The position numbers were made by a program, and so were the translations under genes. 64,000 nucleotides of DNA. Origin: Kiloniellales bacterium (GTDB taxonomy: Bacteria > Pseudomonadota > Alphaproteobacteria > Kiloniellales > JAKSDN01). Within the stretch, counting starts at the first letter, position 1. Each line of letters starts with the position of its first letter. The notes below the pieces were generated by a model that was not told the origin of the DNA, searched no databases, and saw only the letters and a program-made list of their open reading frames with translations. Where the stretch lies: positions 1 through 64,000 of the forward strand of contig JASJEC010000014.1 in assembly GCA_030064845.1 (NCBI GenBank), read 5' to 3'. Of this stretch, positions 44,326-52,895 are shown in pieces.

Positions 44326-45108
44326 TCATGCGGTTGCCGCCTGATCCGCATCTTCGCCGCGGTTCAGGAATTCGCGGACGTCGGGGTTGTCGCTGTTGTC
44401 GCGCAGCCACCGGGGGTCTCCGGTGGCGATCTGGGTCTTGGAGACGGGGTCGAGCACGACCGAGTTGCTGCCGATCGCGAAGATGCTGGCCAGTTCGTGG
44501 GTGACCACGATGATGGTCGACCCAAGGCTGTCGCGCAGCTCCAGGATCAAGTCGTCGAGCCGGCGCGAGCTGATCGGGTCCAATCCGGCCGAGGGCTCGT
44601 CGAGGAAGAGCACCGCCGGATCCATCGTCAGCGCCCGGGCCACGCCCGCCCGGCGCTGCATGCCGCCGGAAATCTCCGACGGGTAGTAGTCCTCGAAACC
44701 GGCCAGTCCGACCAGGGCCAGCTTGAGCTGCGCCACCTCCCTGATTTCCTTCGGCTTGAGGTCCGTATAGAGGCCCATCGGCAGTCCGATGTTCTCCGCC
44801 AGCGTCATCGAGCTCCACATGCCGCCGCTCTGGAACACGACGCCGCTGTGCCGCAGCAGCGCCTCCCGGGCCGGCACGTCGATCCCCCAGAGGTCCTGGC
44901 CCTCGAACCAGACACGACCCTTGGCCGGTTCCTGCATGCCGATCAAGGCGCGCATCACGGTCGATTTGCCGCAGCCGCTGCCGCCCATTATGATGAAGAC
45001 GTCGCCCCGTTCGACCGTGAAGTTCAGATTGCGCTGAACCACGAAATCGCCGAAGGCCATGGTGACGTCTTCGACCACGATCGGCGGGGTGTCTTTCGTC
45101 TCGGCCAT
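44326..45108 (-). CDS. MCE transporter ATP-binding protein (MlaF-like)
   Basis: The 260-residue protein has Walker A GGSGCGKST (residues 42-50), signature EISGGMQRR, Walker B VLFLDEPSAGLD and the switch His in VVTHELAS. It pairs with the permease at 45398-46561. Its ATG is four bases after the end of a 289-bp structured repeat, and no clear ribosome-binding site remains between, so translation may depend on the repeat or on coupling. Confidence 0.88.
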   Translation of the reverse strand: MAETKDTPPIVVEDVTMAFGDFVVQRNLNFTVERGDVFIIMGGSGCGKSTVMRALIGMQEPAKGRVWFEGQDLWGIDVPAREALLRHSGVVFQSGGMWSSMTLAENIGLPMGLYTDLKPKEIREVAQLKLALVGLAGFEDYYPSEISGGMQRRAGVARALTMDPAVLFLDEPSAGLDPISSRRLDDLILELRDSLGSTIIVVTHELASIFAIGSNSVVLDPVSKTQIATGDPRWLRDNSDNPDVREFLNRGEDADQAATA

Positions 45109-45111
45109 AGG

Positions 45112-45400
45112 CTAGTACCCACCATCAGAGTTAGGTGCGCCGCCTGATTGTCGAGGCGCTCGTCCGGCTAGGGGGGCGTAGGCCCGGCGCTGCGCGCGGT
45201 GCGAAAGCGATGTTCGAGCATCGGTGAGCGCCGCTGACGACGCAGGGCGGGCGCCTCGGCAACCCTGCGGGCGAGTTATCGAGACTTTCGGATCGCGTCG
45301 CGCAGCCCTTGTGATGGCTTGCATCACGGCGGTCCACGCTCCTAACCGAAAGTCTTGATAACTCGTCATTCGACACACCTAACTCTGATGGTGGGTACTA
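45112..45400. repeat. 289-bp structured palindromic element, copy M1
   Basis: The ends are 25-base perfect inverted repeats starting TAGTACCCACCATCAGAG. Inside, a second stem pairs GAGTTATC and GATAACTC (about 45275-45366) and a third pairs GTCGAGGCGC with GCGCCTCGGC, suggesting a three-branched fold. It splits the MCE operon between permease and ATPase, and its first TAG ends the permease gene. A second copy, inverted, is at 52069-52349. It may be a MITE-like mobile element or a structured RNA element; no transposase is seen. Confidence 0.9.
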
Positions 45401-46561
45401 GATGTCCAGGATCGTGTAGACGATGGTGAGCGTCGCCTGGGCGACGATGATGAAGACGATCGCCAGGACGACGGCCGAGGTGGCCGCCTCGCCGACCGCT
45501 GCCGCGCTCTTCTTGCACTGCATCCCGCGCAGGCAGCCGGCTATGGCGATGATGACGCCGTATACCGCCGCCTTGAAGGTGCCGCCCAGCCAGTCCCCCA
45601 GCCCCGCCGAGCCGACCGACTGGTTGTAGAACTGCAGCAGGCTGACGTCGGTCAGGCTCACGGTCACGATCGCGCCGCCAAGGATGCCGACCACGTTGGC
45701 GTAGAGCGCGAGCAGCGGGACGGCCATGATGAGCGCGAGCATCCTCGGCAGCACGAGGAACTCGATCGGCGAGATCCCGATCGTGCGGTAGGCGGCGATC
45801 TCGTCGTTGACCTCCATGGTGCCGAGCTGGGCGGCGAACGCGGCGCCGGTCCGCCCTGACATGATGATCGCCGTCATCATGGCCCCCATCTCGCGGACCA
45901 TCGAGATCGTGACCAGATTCGCGACGAAGATGTCGGCGCCGAACTGCTGCAGCTGCACCAGCCCGACGAACGCCAGGATCATGCCGACCAGGAACGAGAT
46001 CAGCGTGACGATCGGCAGGGCTTCCGGGCCGCATTCGTCGAGCATCAGGAAGACGTCGGAAAAGCGGTAGCGGGCGCGGCCGGTGAGCGCCTTGCCGAAG
46101 GCCATGATCGTCTGGCCCAGGAAGGCGAGCATCTCGCCGCTGCTCTTCAGGCCATTGAGCACTTCCCGCCCGACCACCTCGACCAGGCCGGCCATCCTTT
46201 CCTTGCGGCGCGCGCCTTCCCGCTCGGGGACGGCGAGCGCCAGATCGACGAGGCGGCGGGCGCCCTCCGGCAGGCCGGAGAGGTCGAGCGTCTTGCCCCC
46301 CGCGTCGCAGGCCTTCTTGATCTCGACCAGGAACACGATGAGGCTGGAATCCCATTCCGCGAGACCCGAGGCGTCGATGGTGAAGGCCCGCGCGTCGCGC
46401 GCCGAGGGCTGCTTGTCGAACAGCTGCGCGCTCGAGAAGATCCCGCTGTCGATCAGCCAGTTCCCGCTCAGGACCAGGACCGCGCCGCCGTCCTGCTGGC
46501 GGACTTCGATCCCTCTCGGCGCCTCGGCGCCTCCCTGCTCAACCGCGGTCTCCAGCGCCAT
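45398..46561 (-). CDS. MCE transporter permease with N-terminal STAS domain (MlaE-like)
   Basis: ATG 46561 gives 387 residues. Residues 15-115 are a STAS domain (VLVLSGNWLIDSG, IDASGLAEWDSSLIVFLVEI), and residues 150-385 are the MlaE-type permease (DECGPEALPIVTLISFLVGM, LGTMEVNDEIAAYRTIGISP, RMLALIMAVPLLALY). In E. coli MlaB (STAS) is a separate protein, so fusion in one chain is a variation on a known theme. The stop TAG is contributed by the M1 repeat. The last residues (VYTILDI) are otherwise as expected. Confidence 0.88.
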   Translation of the reverse strand: MALETAVEQGGAEAPRGIEVRQQDGGAVLVLSGNWLIDSGIFSSAQLFDKQPSARDARAFTIDASGLAEWDSSLIVFLVEIKKACDAGGKTLDLSGLPEGARRLVDLALAVPEREGARRKERMAGLVEVVGREVLNGLKSSGEMLAFLGQTIMAFGKALTGRARYRFSDVFLMLDECGPEALPIVTLISFLVGMILAFVGLVQLQQFGADIFVANLVTISMVREMGAMMTAIIMSGRTGAAFAAQLGTMEVNDEIAAYRTIGISPIEFLVLPRMLALIMAVPLLALYANVVGILGGAIVTVSLTDVSLLQFYNQSVGSAGLGDWLGGTFKAAVYGVIIAIAGCLRGMQCKKSAAAVGEAATSAVVLAIVFIIVAQATLTIVYTILDI

Positions 46562-46673
46562 GCCCGTCCCTGTTCTTGTTGGCCGACGACGCGAGTCAAT
46601 CAAACTTATGTGATAACGTCTACCCTGATGCCTTGAGCTAACTCAATGTTTCCGCTTGCGGAAGGGAGAAAAA

Positions 46674-47309
46674 ATGGCCGGCTTGACCCTCTATGGCGCG
46701 GCCTACAGCGTCTACGTCCGGATCGCGCGGCTCGTGCTGGAAGAGGCCGGCGCGGCCTACGATCTGGTCGAGGTCGACATTTTCGCGCCGGAAACGGTCC
46801 CGGCGGACTACGGCTCCAGGCACCCTTTCGGCAAGATCCCGGCCTTCGAGCACGAGGGCTTCAGGCTGTTCGAGACCGACGCCATCGCCGACTACGTCAA
46901 CGAGGCCTTCGGCGCGGGCGCGCTCCTGCCGGCCTCGCCCCGGGACCGAGCCCAGTGCCGGCAGATCATGCGGATCATGGACAACTACGCCTATCCCGCC
47001 TTGGTCTGGGGGGTCTTCGTCGACGAGGTCGAGGGGGAGGAAACCGCTGGCGACGACGCCTTGGATGCGTCCCGACTCGTGCTGGAGGTCTTGAGCGGCC
47101 TCGCGGCCGGGCCTTTCCTGCTCGGCGAGCGGGTCAGCCTGGCCGACCTCTGGGCCTGGCCCATGATGGTCTACTTCCGCATGGCGCCGAGCGGCGAGGC
47201 CATGCTGCGGGACTTCCCCGCGCTCGAGGACTGGTGCGGCGTCATGGCCGAGCGGCCCTCGGTCGTAAAGACCCGCGTCAAACGCGAAGGCGGCGCGTCG
47301 CCCGCCTGA
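46674..47309 (+). CDS. Glutathione S-transferase family protein
   Basis: ATG 46674 behind GGGAG gives 211 residues. The N-terminal thioredoxin-like domain (GLTLYGAAYSVYVRIARLVL, PFGKIPAFEHEGFRLFETDAI) is followed by an all-helical C-terminal domain (SLADLWAWPMMVYF). The cis-Pro and E-T-D-A-I glutathione-binding motif are present. The substrate is unknown. It diverges from the MCE operon; a short common promoter region lies at 46562-46673. Confidence 0.88.
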   Translation: MAGLTLYGAAYSVYVRIARLVLEEAGAAYDLVEVDIFAPETVPADYGSRHPFGKIPAFEHEGFRLFETDAIADYVNEAFGAGALLPASPRDRAQCRQIMRIMDNYAYPALVWGVFVDEVEGEETAGDDALDASRLVLEVLSGLAAGPFLLGERVSLADLWAWPMMVYFRMAPSGEAMLRDFPALEDWCGVMAERPSVVKTRVKREGGASPA

Positions 47310-47351
47310 CCGAGGCCGTCGCTAGCAGGCTGTTGAAAAACGCCTGAGTCC

Positions 47352-47461
47352 TTGATCACGGTCATCCTTCGACATGGGGCGCAGCCCGGCGCTACGCGCG
47401 GATGAGGGTAAGTCTCTGAAACAAATAGCCCTCACCCTGAGCTTGTCGAAGGGTGATGGTG
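47352..47461. repeat. CCTGAGCTTGTCGAAGG-type inverted repeat, copy 3 (left arm interrupted)
   Basis: The right arm (47428-47461) is like the other copies. The left arm starts CATCCTTCGACA but then runs into GGGGCGCAGCCCGGCG before GATGAGGG, so the internal part of the arm has been replaced. It sits immediately before a CTAGAGC double-hairpin, so two repeat families abut between the GST and SDR genes. Confidence 0.8.
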
Positions 47462-47466
47462 CCGGC

Positions 47467-47608
47467 TAGAGCGGATCATGTTTAGATGGAACCACTTCGT
47501 GGTTGCCAACCAAGCATGTAAATCCGCTCTACGACATAGGTTTAGAGCAGATTCACCGGGTTTGATGGATCGCCTCCGGCGATTCAGTCGAACCCGGATC
47601 TGCTCTAG
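47467..47608. repeat. CTAGAGC-type double-hairpin repeat, copy 5
   Basis: Same arrangement as 17149-17290: TAGAGCGGATC...ATCCGCTCTA, then TAGAGCAGATTC...GGATCTGCTCTAG. The bases differ at only a handful of positions from the 17149 copy. It lies at the 3' end of the SDR gene (minus strand). Confidence 0.9.
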
Positions 47609-47634
47609 GCGCGTTCTCAGCAGCCGGATAGGGC

Positions 47635-48393
47635 TCAGCCCCGGCCGATGAAGGGCATCTTGGTCGCCATCACGGTCAGGAACTGGACGTTGGCGTCGAG
47701 CGGCAGGCTGTCCATGTAGAGCACCGCGTCGGCCACGTGCTGCGCGTCCATGGTCGGCTCGACCGCGGTCGAGCCGTCGGCCTGGGGCACGCCCTCGGCC
47801 ATGCGCGCGGTCATGTCGGTCGCCGCGTTGCCGATGTCGATCTGGCCGCAGGCGATGTCGTAGCGGCGCCCGTCGAGCGAGGTCGAGCGGGTCAGCCCCG
47901 TGATCGCGTGCTTGGTCGCCGTATAGGGCGCGGAATGGGGCCGCGGGACGTGGGCCGAGATCGATCCGTTGTTGATGATCCGGCCGCCGCGGGGATCCTG
48001 GTCTTTCATGATGCGGAAGGCTTCCTGGGTGCAGAGGAAGGGGCCGGTCAGGTTGACGTCGACCACGCTCCGCCATTCCTCGACGGAGAGCTCTTCCAGG
48101 GGGACGGGCCGCGCGCCGATGCCCGCGTTGTTGAACAGCAGGTCGAGGCGGCCGAAGCGCGCCTTGGTCTCGGCGAAGAGCCGGGCCACGGCGGCCGGGT
48201 CGCCGACGTCGGTCGGCACCGCGAGCGCCCGCGACCCGGCGTCGCCGGCCGCTTCGGCGGTCGCCACCAGGGCCTCGGCCCGGCGGCCGGCGAGCGCGAC
48301 GGCATAGCCAGCGCGCAGCAGCGTGATTGCCACCTGGCGGCCGATCCCTGCGCTCGCGCCGGTCACGATGGCGGTTTTTCCTTCTCCGGTCAT
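47635..48393 (-). CDS. Short-chain dehydrogenase/reductase
   Basis: ATG 48393 gives 252 residues (a GTG at 48396 precedes it). The cofactor motif TGASAGIG is near the start, NNAG follows at about 90, and the catalytic set is S (NGSIS), Y-x-x-x-K in YTATK. It is a classical SDR that uses NAD(P)H on an alcohol or carbonyl; the substrate is unknown. The CoA-transferase gene lies upstream on the same strand with a 55-base gap. Confidence 0.88.
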   Translation of the reverse strand: MTGEGKTAIVTGASAGIGRQVAITLLRAGYAVALAGRRAEALVATAEAAGDAGSRALAVPTDVGDPAAVARLFAETKARFGRLDLLFNNAGIGARPVPLEELSVEEWRSVVDVNLTGPFLCTQEAFRIMKDQDPRGGRIINNGSISAHVPRPHSAPYTATKHAITGLTRSTSLDGRRYDIACGQIDIGNAATDMTARMAEGVPQADGSTAVEPTMDAQHVADAVLYMDSLPLDANVQFLTVMATKMPFIGRG

Positions 48394-48448
48394 CACGTGC
48401 CCTCCCTTTCTTCTCAGAGTCTTGCGTCGCGTGTCGTGTCGCCGCCCG

Positions 48449-49852
48449 TCAGGCGTGCCCGGTTTCGACCTGCCACGCCGGCGGATCGCTGCCGAGCGGC
48501 ACGGCGGGCCGAGACCAGCGCGGCGGCGTCGCCTCCAGCCTGCCGGCGTGGCGGACGGCGGTCAGCGCGCCGAAGCCGGAGGCGCTCTCCTCCAGCAGGT
48601 CGGCCACGTCGTCGAAACCGGGATCAGGGCAGGCCAAGCCGTCCGGCAGGCGTCCGAGCTGCGTGAGCCAGTGTCCGGTGCGCGCCAGGGAGACCTGGAC
48701 GTGCCAGCTGCCGCCCTGCTCGGCACGCCGCAGCAGCGCGGCCAGGGCGCCGAAGGCCATGAGGTAGCCCGAGGCGTGGTCCAGCGCCTGGCAGGGCAGG
48801 GGCTTCGGCCGGTCGCTCCCGGCGGCCTCGGACTCCAGGACGTTGATGCCGCTCGCCGTCTGCACCAGGGAGTCGAAGCCACGCCGCTCGCGCCACGGGC
48901 CCGCGTGGCCGTAGGCTGAGAGCGAGACCGTGACCAGGCCGGGGCGCAGCGCCGCGAGCTCGGCGGGCCCGAAGCCGCGCGCCGCCAGCGCGCCGGGCCG
49001 GTAACCCTGCACGAAGACGTCGGCGCCGGCGATCAGATTGCGCAGGGTCTCCCGGTCGGCCTCGCGCCGCAGGTCGAGCCGAGCCGAGCACTTGCCCCGC
49101 CCGGTGTCCACCACCAGCGGCGCGACCGACGGCAGGTGCTGGGCGGTCACCCGCAGCACCTCGGCGCCGTGCGCAGCCAGGGCGCGACCGCAGACCGGGC
49201 CGGCGATGATGCGCGTCAGGTCGAGCACGCGGAGCGCGTCCAGGGGGCGCGCGCCGGCCGCGGGCAGGGGCTCAGGCGGCGCGTCGTCGAGCTTCTCGAA
49301 CGCGATCAGCGGCAGCGCCGCCACGGCCGCGCCCTGGGGGTGCCCCGCCCACTCTTCCGGACGGCGCAGCATGGCGACCACGAGACCGGCCTCGGCGGCC
49401 TCGGTCTCGAATCTCTCCCCATCGCACCGGGCGATCGCGGCGGCGACCGCCGCCCGCTCGCCGGCGCAGCCCAGCAGTGCTAGGAGACCCTCCCGGTGGT
49501 GCGGGAAGTTGGTGTGCACCCGGACCCAGCCGTCGCGGCAGGGATAGGCGCCCGCGATGTCGTCCCACAGCTCGGGCGGCGGTTTCCCGTCGATCCTGAG
49601 GTAGCGCTCGCTGCGGAACTCCACGGCGGCGTGGCGCAGGTCGACCGAGACGCCCTGGCGCGGCCCGCCGCGGCGGTGCCAGGTCTCGGCGGCGGCCAGC
49701 GCGGCGGCGGCGATGCTGGCCTGGGCGGCGGCGCCGACCCTGAGCGAGGAGGGCAGGGCGGGTTCGACCCCGGTCAGGGTCAGGCGGTCAAGCGCATCGC
49801 TCGGCAGCCCGGCTTCGCACCAGAGCGCCTCGACGACGTCGAAGGGCGTCAC
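48449..49852 (-). CDS. CaiB/BaiF (family III) CoA transferase
   Basis: GTG 49852 overlaps the SixA stop in a GTGA pattern, giving 467 residues. The family core is present: [38 protein letters not shown], and the Asp in [13 protein letters not shown] that carries CoA. The N-terminal 200 residues are a partial second copy-like domain ([18 protein letters not shown]). It moves CoA between a carboxylic acid and an acyl-CoA. The overlap with SixA is probably incidental packing. Confidence 0.85.
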   Translation of the reverse strand: MTPFDVVEALWCEAGLPSDALDRLTLTGVEPALPSSLRVGAAAQASIAAAALAAAETWHRRGGPRQGVSVDLRHAAVEFRSERYLRIDGKPPPELWDDIAGAYPCRDGWVRVHTNFPHHREGLLALLGCAGERAAVAAAIARCDGERFETEAAEAGLVVAMLRRPEEWAGHPQGAAVAALPLIAFEKLDDAPPEPLPAAGARPLDALRVLDLTRIIAGPVCGRALAAHGAEVLRVTAQHLPSVAPLVVDTGRGKCSARLDLRREADRETLRNLIAGADVFVQGYRPGALAARGFGPAELAALRPGLVTVSLSAYGHAGPWRERRGFDSLVQTASGINVLESEAAGSDRPKPLPCQALDHASGYLMAFGALAALLRRAEQGGSWHVQVSLARTGHWLTQLGRLPDGLACPDPGFDDVADLLEESASGFGALTAVRHAGRLEATPPRWSRPAVPLGSDPPAWQVETGHA

Positions 49853-50382
49853 GAGTCCGGGAGCTCGCGCGGCCACAGGCAGTGGGTCAGGCGCCCGCCG
49901 TGCCACGCCAGGTCCCGCCAGGACTCGATCGGACACTTGAAGACGGCGAGCGCCGCGGTCGGGAACTTCTCAGCGAGACGCGCGGTCGCCCCGTCCTTCG
50001 AGTCGGCGCCGACCAAGCGCTGGGCGAAGGTCTCCATCCCGGGGTTGTGCGCGATCAGCATGACCCGCTTCGCCCCCTCCGGCGCGCGGTGCAACTGGTT
50101 CATGATCTGCGCCGGCGAGGCGAGGTAGAGCCCGCGCAGGATCTTGGTCTCGACCGTCACGGCCTCGTTGCCGAGGACCTCGGCCACGGCCTGCCAAGTT
50201 TCCTGGGCCCGCTTCGCGGCGGAGCAGTAGACCAGGTCGGGCACCCAGGCGCGCCGCAGCACCTCCCGTGCCATGGCCGGCGCGGCCTTTCGCCCCCGAT
50301 TGTTGAGCGGCCGGTCGAAATCCGACAGGGCCGGATCGCTCCAGTCCGACTTGGCGTGGCGCAGCAGCAGTAGTGTCTTCAT
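49849..50382 (-). CDS. sixA: SixA-type phosphohistidine phosphatase
   Basis: ATG 50382 gives 177 residues starting MKTLLLLRHAKSDW, with the R-H-A catalytic core at residues 8-10. A second His is in LIAHNPGMETF. SixA removes phosphate from histidine in phosphorelay proteins such as PTS-Ntr NPr. Its end overlaps the CoA-transferase start. Confidence 0.88.
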   Translation of the reverse strand: MKTLLLLRHAKSDWSDPALSDFDRPLNNRGRKAAPAMAREVLRRAWVPDLVYCSAAKRAQETWQAVAEVLGNEAVTVETKILRGLYLASPAQIMNQLHRAPEGAKRVMLIAHNPGMETFAQRLVGADSKDGATARLAEKFPTAALAVFKCPIESWRDLAWHGGRLTHCLWPRELPDS

Positions 50383-50434
50383 GACGCCAAGTATCCTGCG
50401 CCTGCGTTCCCACCGCAAGGTGCGCCTTGGCGGT

Positions 50435-51994
50435 TCACGCCAAGACCGCCTCGATCAGGCGGGGGCCCGGCTCGGCGAGGGCGTCCCGGAAGGCCTCGGC
50501 GAGGTCCTCGGCGGTCTCCGCGGCGACCGCCGGCACGCCGAAGCCGCGTGCCAGGCTGACCCAGTCGATCGGCGGCTTGTCCAGGCTGGTCATCGCCGCC
50601 GCCTGTTCGCCGGGCCGGTTCACGCCGGCGCGCTGCATCTCCATCTCGAGGATCTTGTAGCGCCGGTTCGAGCAGATCACCGTGGTCACGTTCGTCGCCT
50701 CGCGCGCCTGGCTCCACAGCGCCTGGACCGTATAGAGGCCGCTGCCGTCGGCCTGCAGGCCGATCACCGGCCGGTCGGGGCAGGCCACGGCGGCGCCGAG
50801 CGAGAGCGCGGGTCCCAGCCCGATTGCGCCGCCGGTGATCTGCATTTGGGTGAAGCGCGGCGCGCCGGCCGAGAAGTCGTGATAGCTCCAGCCGGTCGTG
50901 ATCATTTCGTCGACCACGATCGCGTTCTCCGGCTGCAGCGCCGCCACGGTCTGGCAGAGTGTCTCCGCGGTCAGCGGGCCGCTCGGCAGCGCCGGGCGCG
51001 GCGCCGGCGCCGGCGCCGCATAGTCCGGGGCGCCGAGCACCACCGCGAGCGCCTCGAGCGCGCCGGCCACGTCGTCGTCCGGTTCGGCGAGGGTGATCAC
51101 CTCGGCTTCCTCCGGAACCATCGAGCTGGGGTAGCCCGGCCAGCCGAAGAAGGAGACAGGCGAAGGCGCGCCGGCGAGGACCAGCGTGCGGCAGCCTGCC
51201 AGTGCCTCGAGCGCGAGCTCGGGCAGGTAGGGCAGCTTCCTGAAGTGCGGCAGGTCGCCGCCGCGCTCGGCGCGGGCGAGGGAGGACTGGCTCATCAGGA
51301 CCGCGCCGGTCGCCGCCGCGACGCGTGCCGCCGCCTTCAGCCCGGCCTCGCTGAGCCCGGCGTTGCCGAGGAAGAGGAAGGCCCCCTCGGCCTTGAGCGC
51401 CTCGGCGGCGGCGGCGACAGCGCTCTCGGCGACGGCCGAACGGCCGGGCCGCTCCCCGAGCCTGGCCGCTCCGGCGCAGGGCTCGCCCTGCAGGTCGTGG
51501 GGCAGGATCAGGGTGGCGATCTTGCCCGATCCCCGGCCCGCTTCGGCGACGGCGCGGGACATCAGGGCGGGCAGGTCGTCGGCCGACTGCGCCCGCCCGA
51601 TCCAGGCCGATACCGGGGCCGCGAGACCCTCGATGTCGCTCGCCAGCGGCGCGTCGGCCTCGGCGTGCCAGGTCGCATGCTCGCCGATCAGGTTGACGAT
51701 CCCGCTACGCGCGCGGCGCGCGTTGTGCAGGTTCGAAATGCCGTTGGCGAAGCCTGGACCCAGGTGGAGCAGGGTCAGCGCCGGCGTGCCGGCCATGCGG
51801 CCGTAGCCGTCCGCTGCCCCGGTCGCCACGTTCTCCTGCAGCACCAGCACGCCGCGCATGGCGGGCTGGGAGTCGAGCGCCGTGACCAGGGGCATCTCGG
51901 TCGTGCCCGGGTTGGCGAAGCAGACCGTGATCCCGGCATCGGCCGCCGTCTTCATCAGGGCCTCGGCCCCCGTTGGCTCCCTGTGACTCGCCAT
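50435..51994 (-). CDS. Thiamine-diphosphate-dependent enzyme, IlvB/MdlC-like
   Basis: ATG 51994 behind GGGGGAA gives 519 residues. The catalytic Glu is in LVLQENVATGAADGYGRM; the ThDP loop is QADGSGLYTVQALW...VICSNRRY. Annotated relatives are often called acetolactate synthase large subunit, but no small subunit is nearby and benzoylformate or oxo-acid decarboxylase is as likely. A structured repeat lies upstream (52069-52349) and may hold or disturb its promoter. Confidence 0.82.
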   Translation of the reverse strand: MASHREPTGAEALMKTAADAGITVCFANPGTTEMPLVTALDSQPAMRGVLVLQENVATGAADGYGRMAGTPALTLLHLGPGFANGISNLHNARRARSGIVNLIGEHATWHAEADAPLASDIEGLAAPVSAWIGRAQSADDLPALMSRAVAEAGRGSGKIATLILPHDLQGEPCAGAARLGERPGRSAVAESAVAAAAEALKAEGAFLFLGNAGLSEAGLKAAARVAAATGAVLMSQSSLARAERGGDLPHFRKLPYLPELALEALAGCRTLVLAGAPSPVSFFGWPGYPSSMVPEEAEVITLAEPDDDVAGALEALAVVLGAPDYAAPAPAPRPALPSGPLTAETLCQTVAALQPENAIVVDEMITTGWSYHDFSAGAPRFTQMQITGGAIGLGPALSLGAAVACPDRPVIGLQADGSGLYTVQALWSQAREATNVTTVICSNRRYKILEMEMQRAGVNRPGEQAAAMTSLDKPPIDWVSLARGFGVPAVAAETAEDLAEAFRDALAEPGPRLIEAVLA

Positions 51995-52068
51995 GAATTC
52001 CCCCGGCGCCGATCGCGCTGTCTGGATGTGGGTTGGAGGCCGGGTCGCGCCACGGCCCGGAACTGCTC

Positions 52069-52349
52069 TAGTACCCACTATCAGGATTAGGTGTGTCGTA
52101 TGACGCGTTATCAAGTCTTTCGGTTAGGAGCGTGGTCCGCCGTGATGCGGGACATCACAAGGGCCGCGCGACCCCATTGGTCTCAACGGGGCCGAAAGTC
52201 TTTATAACGCGCCCGCAGGGTTGCCGAGGCGCCCGCCCGGACGTCGTCAGCGGCGCTCACCGATGCCCGGCATCGCTCTCGCACCGCTTCCTAGCCGGAC
52301 AAGCGCCTCGGCAATCAGACGGCGCACCTAATCCTGATAGTGGGTACTA
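52069..52349. repeat. 281-bp structured palindromic element, copy M2 (inverted to M1)
   Basis: The 25-base terminal arms start TAGTACCCACTATCAGGA and match each other perfectly, but differ from M1 at three positions in both arms at once. The inner stem is GCGTTAT/ATAACGC here and GAGTTAT/ATAACTC in M1, again changed on both sides. The third stem TTGCCGAGGCGC/GCGCCTCGGCAA is perfect. It lies between the TPP enzyme and the Ogt gene. See M1. Confidence 0.9.
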
Positions 52350-52388
52350 GCCGCTGGCCGGGGGGGTGGCAAGCATCCGATCCCCTGC

Positions 52389-52895
52389 TCAGGCGGAGAA
52401 CGCGAAGCTGGCCTGGCCGCCGGCGCGGTTGCCGCGTTCGAGGGCGAGCAGCGCCGCCTTGACCTCGAGGCCGCCGCCGAAGCCGGTCAGCTTGCCGCTG
52501 CTGCCGATCACCCGGTGGCAGGGCACCACGATGGGGAGGGGGTTGTCGCCGTTGGCGGCGCCGACCGCGCGCGAGGCCTTGGGCCGGCCGATCCTGCGGG
52601 CGATCTCGCCGTAGCTGGCCGTGGCGCCGTAGGGGATCTCGCGCAAGGCGTCCCAGACGCTTCGCTGGAAGGCCGTACCCTCCGGCTCAAGCGGCAGCGA
52701 GAAGTCTCTGAGTTCGAGGGCAAAATAGGCGCGCAGCTGAGCGACGGCCTCGGCGAAGGGTGTCGGGTCCGGGCGCCAGCCGGCCTCGGCCTCGCGGCGC
52801 CGGGTACCGCCAGGGAAGGAGATCAGTCTGAGGCGCTCGCCGTCGCCGGCCAGCAGGAGCCTGCCGACCGGGCTATCCAGGTGCGTGTAGATCAC
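52389..52895 (-). CDS. ogt: Methylated-DNA-protein-cysteine methyltransferase
   Basis: The 168-residue protein has the methyl-acceptor Cys126 in VPCHRV, with the DNA-binding motif ASRAVGAANG upstream and the small beta-sheet start. It repairs O6-methylguanine by taking the methyl group onto its own Cys. Its start overlaps the end of the AlkA-type gene by 23 bases, so the two alkylation repair genes form one operon. Confidence 0.92.
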   Translation of the reverse strand: MIYTHLDSPVGRLLLAGDGERLRLISFPGGTRRREAEAGWRPDPTPFAEAVAQLRAYFALELRDFSLPLEPEGTAFQRSVWDALREIPYGATASYGEIARRIGRPKASRAVGAANGDNPLPIVVPCHRVIGSSGKLTGFGGGLEVKAALLALERGNRAGGQASFAFSA

